Source: JAPORK01 sp026710285 (GTDB taxonomy: Bacteria; Pseudomonadota; Gammaproteobacteria; Pseudomonadales; Endozoicomonadaceae). Taken from it: a stretch of 64,000 nt of DNA. Position 1 is the stretch's first letter. The number at the start of each line of letters is the position of its first letter. The stretch covers positions 558,001-622,000 of the forward strand of contig OZ241746.1 of the NCBI GenBank assembly GCA_965201045.1, written 5' to 3'. A program made the position numbers and the translations under genes. Below, piece by piece: positions 41,801-48,227 of the stretch. The notes under the pieces were generated by a model. It searched no databases and was not told the origin of the DNA. It was given only the letters and a program-made list of their open reading frames with translations.

Positions 41801-44435
41801 TTACTTTTGCACCGACGGTTTTAATCATATTATCAGTAGCACTGCATAAATCAGTGACAAAAGATAATGGTTTATTACCACCAGGTATTAGCAGTATTTT
41901 TACCGGCTGATATAATACATTAGCTCGCATGACAGAAACGACAGAGTGCCTGTTCTGTCTGCTTAGCTGATAATTAATCACACAGCGATGGGCATCATCA
42001 TATTGAGTAACAGCAATTTGTTTATCAGGCAAATAAAGTTTAACTACCCGACTTGACTCATCATAATCCTGTGTGGTACGAAGTGATTTTATTTTTCCGG
42101 ACCGCTCAATGATATAACTATATTGTGCAGCAGTGCGTCCAAAATGGTCATAAGTCATTTTTTGTAATGGAATCCAGTGACCAGGTGCAGGTTTTCCACT
42201 ATCAGTCAGTGCTTCATTAAAATGCATCAGGATGCGTCCGGCACCATCAAAAACAATCTTTTGTTGTAAACCGTTAATTGAGGTAATCAGTAACTGATTT
42301 AGTTGTGGTGAAACAGTATATTGATAATATTTATTCACTGCAAATTCAGTGTCTTTAGCAAGATCTGTTTTTATAAGCCGTCCCCAGTGATCATAGTGGT
42401 AACTGGTAATATTTTTTCCTGTTGAATCACAACTTTGTAAAAGTTGATTAGTAAACAAACTGGTAGTAATCAATGGAGACTGACGCTGTTTTCCTGCACC
42501 TGTGTCAACGGTAACATAACTGGTTTTCGTATTATTCTTTGTATCATTACGGTAATAGTAGTGCTGAATAATTGAATGTAGCGTTGATGGTCGTTGTATA
42601 CTTCCGGTTATAATACTCTTTTTCAATAAACCATAGGTAAAAAAATTTCTTGGATCCTGATAATAGTCGTTAGCTTTAATCATATATTCATTACCAACCT
42701 GTTGTATCTGATGATCCAAAACCAGTCTATAGCCATGATTATTATAATTGACCATTTTTCGGTAATAGTTATGAACTGTTATCAAAATGGGTGATGGTTT
42801 AGATTCCCTTGCCGGATAAGTGGTTATGGTTTCACTCAATGCAGAGAGCAGCCAGCCCGGAGGAGTTGCCGGACAGGCAGAATCTCCGGATTTGGGGCAG
42901 TAATAAATTTTATTTGAACGACCAAATATATCTGTATGCTGAACTATCCGTCCCAAATGATCATAATGCATTGTCTCTGTTGTTATAGCAGGAGTTACTG
43001 AACTATCACTCCATAGCTTAGTGACTATTTTCAATGGCAGCGTATAAGTAGCTGGCAGATTGTCAAAAAAAGTATGAGCACAGCCATTGTTCATCTTCGT
43101 ATTACAAAAAAAAGTATGTACCTGGGATAATTTTTTACCAGTGCGATTACTTATTTTCTGTTCATCAATCAGTAAGTGATATTTATTGTAAGTACGGATA
43201 TCCCGAATAAGACCATCATTAATTTGTGTCCGATAAGTATAAGTAACTGGTGCTTTAAATAATATATCTGTAACACTGTCATTAATAACTGCTAATCCTG
43301 AATTAAAGGCAAGGTAGTTATGGTTATTAGCACTGGTTTGTGAATATTGATAATATACGCTCATGGAAGGTTGTCCTGCACCAGGATCAATGGTTTCTTT
43401 TGACACAACACATGGATTAATATTTACAAATTCTTCTGTACTATTTACTTTCATTGCATTAGTACAATTATAATTAAAAAGTTTTTGCAATCCGGTTGGA
43501 TAATCAACTTCTCTTATCAGGTGTCCAAGATATCGGATGTATATACCCGGTGCAGTATTATTCTGCTCATTAGGTAGTGTGATACTACGCAGAATTCCTC
43601 TTTCTTTATTAACAGAAACAACCGTTGGTTCTCCTATAATTCCTCTGCTGATAATAATTACATTATTTTTTTTGTAATGAATAAGAACTGAGTGATTCTG
43701 GTCATCTGTTATAAATTGCAACAGATGTGTTCCGGGTTTATACAGAAAGTGAACGCACCATCCATCCTGTTGTTCCAGTGCTGTTTCATATCCGTCATGG
43801 TTTAGAATTTCCCGCAACCCATTAGTATAAGTAATAATAAAGTGTGTTTTTTTATCACCTGAAATATGAATATCCTTAAGCTTGTGATACAAAGGATACC
43901 ACTGACTATTATCATGTTGTTGCAAATGAAAATATTGTCCGGTAGAAGTCGTTAGCTGACTGGTTTGTAAATTAAAGTGTGTCAGATTCCAGCTCCATCC
44001 GTATCCCAGTCCATCAGGATCTGCTTTTGCAATACTGCTATACCCAATCTCCAAATCAATATTCGGACCATGACCACTGTTGCTTAACAAATTGCCTGCT
44101 TTAGCATGAAAGCTTAAAATTCCAGTACGTGGATCAGTTGCAGTATCTGCAGTTTTTCTGAAATTAAAGGCATTAGACCAAAGTCCTGACTCCTGTGCAA
44201 AAGTCTGAGATAAATGCCGGGATCGTATGGTTTTTTTATTTTCAAATAGTGCATTAATCTGAATTCCGGGTACTTTGTGTTTTATATTGAATTTTCTGTT
44301 ATTGTTTTGAGTTTGATATTTTTGATGCAAAAAAATAGCAGATTTCACTGCCAGAGCTTGTTGTTGGAAGGGTGATATCAGCAGAGGGAGTAAACAAATG
44401 CAACAATACTTTATTTTTTCCGGGAAATTTTTCAA
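38880..44435 (-). CDS. RHS/YD-repeat secreted protein, copy 7 (TTG start)
   Basis: The protein has 1851 residues and is the first gene of the array in the direction of transcription. The conserved ATG position is ACG here (44438-44436). The next codon, TTG at 44435, lies 6 bases after an AGG and is the only reasonable start. The signal peptide (MKNFPEKIKYCCICLLPLL...) ends QQQALA, a good signal-peptidase site. The core is GWQFLGNGHRTYNPEQRYF, SEDPAGSG, PIMNVDPDGN. The C-terminal domain is the second subtype but the most diverged: C1674 in ITCDVATLCLVSWI, H1790 in VVETRHHTTIVEKF, NWGVYTFNRDG. It ends IIAYMYLSEST instead of the PYKA ending of copies 5 and 6. The frame is intact, so the start-codon change does not look like the onset of decay. 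Confidence 0.9.
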   Translation of the reverse strand: MKNFPEKIKYCCICLLPLLISPFQQQALAVKSAIFLHQKYQTQNNNRKFNIKHKVPGIQINALFENKKTIRSRHLSQTFAQESGLWSNAFNFRKTADTATDPRTGILSFHAKAGNLLSNSGHGPNIDLEIGYSSIAKADPDGLGYGWSWNLTHFNLQTSQLTTSTGQYFHLQQHDNSQWYPLYHKLKDIHISGDKKTHFIITYTNGLREILNHDGYETALEQQDGWCVHFLYKPGTHLLQFITDDQNHSVLIHYKKNNVIIISRGIIGEPTVVSVNKERGILRSITLPNEQNNTAPGIYIRYLGHLIREVDYPTGLQKLFNYNCTNAMKVNSTEEFVNINPCVVSKETIDPGAGQPSMSVYYQYSQTSANNHNYLAFNSGLAVINDSVTDILFKAPVTYTYRTQINDGLIRDIRTYNKYHLLIDEQKISNRTGKKLSQVHTFFCNTKMNNGCAHTFFDNLPATYTLPLKIVTKLWSDSSVTPAITTETMHYDHLGRIVQHTDIFGRSNKIYYCPKSGDSACPATPPGWLLSALSETITTYPARESKPSPILITVHNYYRKMVNYNNHGYRLVLDHQIQQVGNEYMIKANDYYQDPRNFFTYGLLKKSIITGSIQRPSTLHSIIQHYYYRNDTKNNTKTSYVTVDTGAGKQRQSPLITTSLFTNQLLQSCDSTGKNITSYHYDHWGRLIKTDLAKDTEFAVNKYYQYTVSPQLNQLLITSINGLQQKIVFDGAGRILMHFNEALTDSGKPAPGHWIPLQKMTYDHFGRTAAQYSYIIERSGKIKSLRTTQDYDESSRVVKLYLPDKQIAVTQYDDAHRCVINYQLSRQNRHSVVSVMRANVLYQPVKILLIPGGNKPLSFVTDLCSATDNMIKTVGAKVTTVTYDGFGREISTTDPLGRTVKKHYNSLGQMTDIMNPAGDIAHNVYDLSGHRVQSWIQPASGGRYLLASAEYNSAGDLLWSAGQDGYHTTFTYTDDGKLLSATNPARHTFALQYNKIGLPVTAWMDGKLQLQLQYDPVTTLVKIRSGVTGKTTFTYDADGLIKQLIHSGKNGYPDYQLKWQYDKNRRIVGMTDIGNNEVSATYDTIGRAKKITYHSDNGQSDTLFMLTYDDFSRLKTLHYGSGMERTIIYDYFGHPLTIKDRLIDKLLSAWSFHYDANDNITTLIQQDNLHHYARLHYQYDVLNNLVTMTCTGSSGLPLCPRDTQFSRSGLNHAPVITRQDYTFNPLNRLVSVREILQNLSQQQTLNKTTNYDYYDSSAPLRLQKISTIWNYQSFITHRFSYDITGNMTTDGEGNYIYYNAFNQIVQVTKTNGQHSHYFYDSSGREVKTDSKFGTCYLFYRGTEVINEKISTAGQDSHITGFLGVAKTTDGLISQYNESDYKGDISGILTKAQKTSAKYQLTQRNIYSPYGMVFHCKNISNLPLYQQTLHGFDGELTDPATGWQFLGNGHRTYNPEQRYFVSEDPAGSGYSFGSNNPIMNVDPDGNIPRWTGCIFKWMSYLSTFGLSALHGKWAHIAGAVITSGLTVATLGASAAFYGGTVLASAVAAGTAAIGSISVIAAAIPANHGLNMAASIEGFIEMGAMITTAAVDAGLFFATALARSNEYELNILNMLKVAAIYPEETTYHQGLPLEVLRKQIKDLLDEKRQTLNMNKYNDVERVWKAFKSETNDLITCDVATLCLVSWITKKPLKLQDVRKFLRLKLKAYEFNDEIITKGFKMEERYWKDIEGAKEYQLYLMASRYRLAFSKVLRQFGTKYTYHMLKKENYIDNLAFDTFLKQPGMAVVETRHHTTIVEKFIGADNWGVYTFNRDGTINFEKGSLEMIKENYSPGSSISVSEAKIIAYMYLSEST

Positions 44436-44835
44436 CGTGAACCTATCTGTAAAAACAACTAAAGTGGTAATATATTTAAATATAAAAAATAAGAATTGTG
44501 TAAATGTTGTGCAAAGTTATTTTGTAGACAAAAAAAGAATTCTTGAAAAAATTGATATACCTCTTACCTTACAATTTAATTTTTGTAATTAACATTAATA
44601 TAGAATAAAACTAATTTTTTGTTGCTTGCTTTTTTCTTTCTGTTCGCTTTTTTTCATTTTTAGGGATTGGTTTGAAAGTTATTGGAATAGTGGTATGGCA
44701 TAATATCAATTAACAATCAAAAATAAAAAACAAAAGACTTTTATTGTTGTTTGTTGTAAAGTAAGTTCTAAATTTTAAAAAGATACTTTTAATTACCAGG
44801 TGAGGATTTCAAAAAACTTTTGTGATTTTATCAAT
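44436..44835. other. Upstream region of the RHS array
   Basis: About 400 bp without a gene. On the minus strand the part nearest copy 7 resembles the RHS leaders (TTCAAGAATTCTTTT, then TCTACAAAATAAC, TTGCAC, the TATTTAAATATATT tract and ACAGATAGG). A TTGCAC with TATTTT 17 bp downstream is a weak promoter candidate. The rest (about 44600-44835) is AT-rich with homopolymer runs and no recognisable feature. Confidence 0.4.
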
Positions 44836-44857
44836 AATAAAAAGGTTGACCACATCA
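44836..44857. mobile_element. Remnant right end of the IS3-family element
   Basis: The sequence AAAGGTTGACCACATCA at 44841-44857 is the reverse complement of the first 17 bases of the left end of the intact IS3-family element at 46647. It ends in the same CA and directly precedes the ankyrin fragment at 44858. The body of this insertion is gone. Confidence 0.55.
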
Positions 44858-44947
44858 GATATAAATAAGCAAGACGTTAAGGGGCGTACAGCTTTGATGC
44901 ATGCCATACTTAAGGATCAAACAGAAACTAGTGCTTTTAAGCTATGA
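44858..44947 (+). pseudogene. Ankyrin-repeat gene fragment (5' piece)
   Basis: Thirty codons read DINKQDVKGRTALMHAILKD and end at TGA (44945-44947). The GRTALMHA stretch is the typical start of an ankyrin repeat helix. The fragment begins immediately after the IS-end remnant, so the upstream part of the gene appears lost or displaced. It may belong with the larger fragment at 45532-46166, which would make one gene broken by an IS630-like insertion and the dispersed repeat. Ankyrin proteins in intracellular bacteria are often effectors; here nothing functional remains. Confidence 0.55.
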
Positions 44948-45017
44948 TTTACAACCCTTTTAAAATATGTTTTCCTAACACTTTACCAAATAGAAAATAA
45001 AATTAAGGAAAACAAGG

Positions 45018-45283
45018 ATGCGTTCAGAACAAGCGCAAGACATTACTCTTACAGAATAACAGTGTAATGAACTTAATTTAATCATTAGAAAACGCAGTAA
45101 CTCCCAGTCTTTAGTGGAAAGAGCAAAAATTATTTTGCTGGCAGCAAAAGGTGTAAGTATCAAAGCTTCAGTTAGAGAGCTAAGATGCAGCCGTTCAACG
45201 GTAAGACTCTGGCAGAGACGCTGGATTAGTTATCCGTCATGGAACACAAACATTGTTGGCTGGCATGAACGTAGTAACAGATA
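45018..45283 (+). pseudogene. IS630-like transposase remnant (N-terminal helix-turn-helix)
   Basis: The frame starts at ATG 45018 after AAGGA, has a TAA after 13 codons, then continues in the same frame with VERAKIILLAAKGVSIKA and RCSRSTVRLWQRRW. This is the helix-turn-helix pattern at the N-terminus of IS630-family transposases. It stops again at TAA near 45283. No DDE catalytic domain follows; 45284-45363 reads only short broken frames. The element is dead, and I could not find its terminal repeats. Confidence 0.55.
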
Positions 45284-45458
45284 AAATCATTCCGTTAGTT
45301 AGCGAAACCCGAACTGAACAAGATTTTGCAAAATGGCTGAATAATAAACATCCTCGCTTTTAAACTGCTGATGCTGAAATAACCTTATCATTCTGGCAGG
45401 GATTGCCGGAATCTCGTAACAGGGAAGTTATATTTTCGGTAATGATTGCTGTTAATGG

Positions 45459-45478
45459 ATTCCCGCCTCCGCGGGAAT
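45459..45478. repeat. Palindrome ATTCCCGC-N4-GCGGGAAT
   Basis: This 20-bp site has a perfect 8-bp inverted repeat around CTCC. It resembles the ATTCCC-N8-GGGAAT repeats (dRS3-like) that many proteobacteria scatter between genes and that some phages and elements use as integration sites. It is GC-rich in an AT-rich neighbourhood, between the dead transposase and a copy of the dispersed repeat. Confidence 0.55.
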
Positions 45479-45522
45479 GACTTCAGAGAAAACGGGAAAT
45501 AACGAAATAACAGCAGACTCAG

Positions 45523-45600
45523 TAAAAGCTGGTGTATTTAGCAGGAGGTAAAATTTTCAGGGTAAGAATTGGAGCTAAAAAAAATGTGGCTAAGAGACAG
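45523..45600 (+). repeat. Dispersed repeat, copy D
   Basis: This stretch aligns with the repeats at 46308, 55736 and 55862: AAAGCTGGTGTATTTAGCAG, then GGAGGTAAAA, CAGGGTAAGAATTGGAGC, and ATGTGGCTAAGAGACAGG at the end. It is the most diverged of the four. The open frame of the broken ankyrin gene begins inside it, so the first 25 or so codons of that frame are repeat-derived, not ankyrin. Confidence 0.6.
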
Positions 45601-46166
45601 GCAAACATAAGGGGTCAGTATAAGCGCTCAGAAGCACTAGTAAGATATCTGCTCACAGCGGGAGCAGATGTAAGTATACAAGATGTTAATAGTCAGACAG
45701 CTTTAACTTATTTTATGATGGAAGGAACGGTAGATTTTATTCCTGTTATGCAGCTTTTGATTAGTAAAGGTTTTTATTTTGATAAAAGCAATTTGCTTCA
45801 TGAGAGCTTTATTCGAGGCATTTGAAAGATTTTGCCGGAACCCTGCACTACCCTATAAATTTGATGTCATTACATTTTTATTGGATTTTACAAAATCATA
45901 TGGGATAGATAATAATGTGGTCAACATTTATATTAGAACCCAGTTAAGCAACATTTGTATTTCAGAAAGTAACAGGTGAAACCATTAGTAAGATTCTTTT
46001 GATTAGAGACCTGTCTGCACCAGAGGTAATGCGCACATCAAACGCTGCACTTTTTTTAGATAAATTGAACAGATTAAGTTCACTCTCAGAGCAGAAAAAA
46101 CTTGTTAAATTATTAGATAACCAATCTGCTTTCTGTTGTATGCAAAAAGCTTTTAATAATAATTAA
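45532..46166 (+). pseudogene. Ankyrin-repeat gene fragment (3' piece, frameshifted)
   Basis: After repeat-derived codons, the frame encodes SEALVRYLLTAGADVSIQDV and TALTYFMMEG...VMQLLISKG, recognisable as ankyrin repeats. It stops at 45825 and similar protein continues in another frame from about 45779 (EAFERFCRNP...VITFLLDFTKSYG). That frame runs into an IS-end remnant at 45913 and stops at 45979. From about 45960 a third frame (KVTGETISKILLIRDLSAPE...LVKLLDNQSAFC) carries on to TAA at 46164-46166. The gene is therefore broken by at least one frameshift and one insertion scar. It was probably a cytoplasmic or translocated ankyrin protein. Confidence 0.55.
45913..45956. mobile_element. Remnant left end of the IS3-family element
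   Basis: The sequence TAATGTGGTCAACATTTATA, a short AT-rich gap, then AACCCAGTTAAGCAACATTT, closely matches the left terminus of the intact element at 46647-46690 (about five differences by eye). The rest of the element is missing. It lies inside the ankyrin pseudogene. Confidence 0.6.
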
Positions 46167-46307
46167 TTTTATTCAGGTGAGCGGACAAACAATAGCAGAC
46201 AGATTCAGATAATCATCCTTCTCAAATAATTTCACTATAACTCATCTGCAGGGCTTGTTGAAATCCCGGGCTGAACGGAGTCGAAGCCCGGCTGCTTTAG
46301 TCCTTCA

Positions 46308-46422
46308 GGCTTCCACAGGCTCAGCCCACGGTGTGGCATCCGGCAAAGGCTGGTATGTTCAGCAGGAGACAAACCTGCCAGGGTAAAAGTCGTAGCTTAA
46401 AACATGTGACTGAGAGACAGGG
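46308..46422 (+). repeat. Dispersed repeat, copy A
   Basis: This looks like the best-preserved copy: GGCTTCCACAGGCTCAGCCC, GGCAAAGGCTGGTATGTTC, AGCAGGAGACAAACCTGCC, AGGGTAAAA and ATGTGACTGAGAGACAGGG in order. GCAGG and CCTGC around AGACAAA can form a short stem-loop. The other copies lie at 45523, 55736 and 55862. Function unknown; no coding potential is conserved between copies. Confidence 0.65.
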
Positions 46423-46628
46423 TTACAAAGAGGAGGATCGTACACTATATGGTGTTTTTCCTTGTCTTAATGATTCGGTCTATAACTGCGTAATCGCGGT
46501 TAATTTGTAACAAAAGCAAAAAATTCAACCAGCATCTCCATAAAATAAGTGTTGCAAATAACTTTTAAACTTATGTATAGTAAAAAATAAAGCTAATGAA
46601 GGGTTGACTGAACACCTCAGAAGACTCT

Positions 46629-46646
46629 CTCTGCAAATAAACCAAG
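46629..46646. repeat. 18-bp direct repeat, left flank of IS3-family element
   Basis: CTCTGCAAATAAACCAAG immediately before the element is repeated exactly at 47921-47938 immediately after it. This is longer than the 3-5 bp duplication usual for IS3-family insertion. Confidence 0.75.
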
Positions 46647-46677
46647 TGATGTGGTCAACCTTTTTATTACAACCCAG

Positions 46678-47553
46678 TTAAGAAACATTTTTTAATCTTG
46701 TCATGACTTCTTCATACTCATTTGGACTCATATAATCCAATGTTGAATGTAATCGCTGACTGTTATAAAACATCGTGATGTAATTTAGAATATCTTGCTG
46801 TGCCTCGTATCGTGTTTGATAATGACACCATTGCACCTGTTCCTGCTTTAAACGACCAAAAAAACTTTCTGCTACTGCATTATCCCAGCAGTTACCTTTG
46901 CGACTCATACTGCCGGTACATTTCCATGCTTTAAGCAAATAGTTATAAGCATCACTGGCATATTGGCTTCCCCGATCAGAATGCACAATTAGCCCGGCTT
47001 TTGGTTTTCGCTGCCAGAGAGCCATTTTTAGAGCATCACAAACTAATGCTGCTTTCATGCGAGAACTCATACTCCAGCCAACAACTTTTCTGGAAAATAA
47101 ATCAATCATTACTGCAAGATAAAGCCATCCTTCCTGTGTTGGAATGTAAGTAATATCAGAAACATAAGCCTGATCTGATGCGCTGATAGAAAATTGTCTG
47201 TCCAGTACATTCTCAAACACTGCTCTGTCATGATTACTATTTGTCGTAGTTTTATATTTTTTCCGATATCTTACCTGAACACCTGCTTCTTTCATTAGCT
47301 TCACAGTACGCTTTCTACTGATCACATACCCTTTTAAATTCAATGTCTTCTTCACCCGTCTGCTACCATAACAATAACGGCTATTTTTAGCAATTTCCCG
47401 TATAGTATCCAATAGCTCCGAATGACAACGCGAATCAATTTGCTGTTGTTTCCTTGCATGTTGGTAATAGCCATTACGATGCACCCCCATAACTTTACAC
47501 ATGAGATCCACAGGCCATTTTTGCTTATGCTGAGAAATAAATTCATATTTCAC
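46678..47553 (-). CDS. IS3-family transposase OrfB (DDE integrase core)
   Basis: The product has 291 residues. The rve-type integrase core shows the DDE residues in context: YVSDITYI with the first Asp, LIVHSDRGSQYAS with the second, and WDNAVAESFFGRLKQE with the Glu. Upstream are the HTH_21-like segment (RKRTVKLMKEAG) and the usual N-terminus (CKVMGVHRNGYYQH). The GTG start overlaps the orfA TGA stop by 3 bases in the -1 frame. Translation is more likely through a -1 frameshift giving an OrfAB fusion, as in IS150 and IS911; separate initiation at GTG is also possible. Confidence 0.92.
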   Translation of the reverse strand: MKYEFISQHKQKWPVDLMCKVMGVHRNGYYQHARKQQQIDSRCHSELLDTIREIAKNSRYCYGSRRVKKTLNLKGYVISRKRTVKLMKEAGVQVRYRKKYKTTTNSNHDRAVFENVLDRQFSISASDQAYVSDITYIPTQEGWLYLAVMIDLFSRKVVGWSMSSRMKAALVCDALKMALWQRKPKAGLIVHSDRGSQYASDAYNYLLKAWKCTGSMSRKGNCWDNAVAESFFGRLKQEQVQWCHYQTRYEAQQDILNYITMFYNSQRLHSTLDYMSPNEYEEVMTRLKNVS

Positions 47554-47852
47554 TGCGTTTCTTTGGCGAAGAAGACCGTTGCCTTTTTTAGTATTTCTTT
47601 CTCCATTTTCAGGCGTTTATTTTCTGCTTTTAACTGCCTTATTTCGGTCTGCTCCGGAGTAAGTTTACCATTACCACGAAAAGCCTGACCATCACTATCT
47701 GCCTGATACTCACGTACCCAACGACCAAGCATTGGAGCACGAATTCCCAAACTTCGGGCAGCTTCTTCACGTGAATAACCCTGATCAATAACAAGGGAAA
47801 TAGCATCTAATTTAAATTCTTTTGAATATTTTTTACGTATACCTGTTGTCAT
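47550..47852 (-). CDS. IS3-family transposase OrfA (DNA-binding subunit)
   Basis: The product has 100 residues, with a helix-turn-helix (RKKYSKEFKLDAISLVIDQG...EEAARSLGI) followed by a leucine-zipper-like helix (LTPEQTEIRQLKAENKRLKM). It starts at ATG 47852 after GGAGAG. Near the end, CTA AAA AAG supplies the A-AAA-AAG heptamer (47589-47583). A -1 slip there reads GNGLLRQRNAVKYEF straight into OrfB. The 3' end overlaps orfB. Confidence 0.9.
   Translation of the reverse strand: MTTGIRKKYSKEFKLDAISLVIDQGYSREEAARSLGIRAPMLGRWVREYQADSDGQAFRGNGKLTPEQTEIRQLKAENKRLKMEKEILKKATVFFAKETQ
47583..47589 (-). promoter_or_regulatory. Programmed -1 frameshift heptamer A-AAA-AAG in IS3 orfA
   Basis: On the minus strand the codons CTA AAA AAG GCA contain A AAA AAG, the heptamer used by IS150 and IS911. 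The -1 frame from here is open through the orfA stop and joins orfB without interruption. Confidence 0.75.
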
Positions 47853-47920
47853 TTTATCTCTCCAGTTTTGGATATATTATATACCTTAACTGGGTTGGTA
47901 GGTTTCAAGGTACCACATCA

Positions 47921-47938
47921 CTCTGCAAATAAACCAAG
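47921..47938. repeat. 18-bp direct repeat, right flank of IS3-family element
   Basis: Exact second copy of the 18-bp sequence at 46629-46646, abutting the right inverted repeat. Confidence 0.75.
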
Positions 47939-48227
47939 ACCTGATTCTGCAAATGAAAAGATTTTGTTGTGGACTATCAGTTTTTAATTGATATTCATTT
48001 TATTTTTTTGAAATAAATTAAAATTACTTTAAAATTAAAAAATTATAACAGGTTCAGATACTGCCATAACCAGGTTTTTAGCTGATTTTAAAAATCATTA
48101 AGTCAGTAACATTCAGGTTGTGGTTTCATTATAATTTTATTAGGTGGCTTTATTTTAAGTCAATAAATTATAAAAGTATCCGGGTCGTTGGTAACCAAAA
48201 TCGTGATTTGTCTGGAAAGTGATTTGT

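Larger units (their letters stand above)
46167..46646. other. Intergenic region with dispersed repeat, no gene
   Basis: This 480-bp stretch holds the GC-richer repeat block at about 46255-46422 and otherwise AT-rich sequence with no supported frame. The segment CTGAACGGAGTCGAAGCCCG followed by CTTCCACAGGCTCAGCC resembles the widespread intergenic repeat built on CTTCGACAGGCTCAG. The last 18 bases form the left direct repeat of the adjacent IS3-family element. Confidence 0.5.
46647..47920 (-). mobile_element. Intact IS3-family insertion sequence (1274 bp)
   Basis: The element is bounded by TG...CA ends. Inverted termini match over 37 bp with a variable centre: TGATGTGGT at the edge and AACCCAGTTAAG inside on both ends. 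It carries orfA and orfB on the minus strand with a slippery heptamer near the end of orfA, the usual IS3 (IS150-like) arrangement. Both frames look complete and the catalytic residues are present, so it may still be active. Decayed ends of the same element occur at 44836 and 45913. Confidence 0.88.

Noticed and set aside
1..44435. CRISPR array or diversity-generating retroelement as explanation of the repeats
   Set aside because: The repeat unit is a full 5.5-kb gene, there are no short regular repeats with spacers, and there is no reverse transcriptase or template/variable repeat pair in the window.
329..44742. Many plus-strand open frames of 60-140 codons recurring at the same place in each RHS copy
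   Set aside because: They are antisense shadows of the repetitive RHS codons; they recur because the genes are paralogous and lack ribosome-binding sites or recognisable domains.
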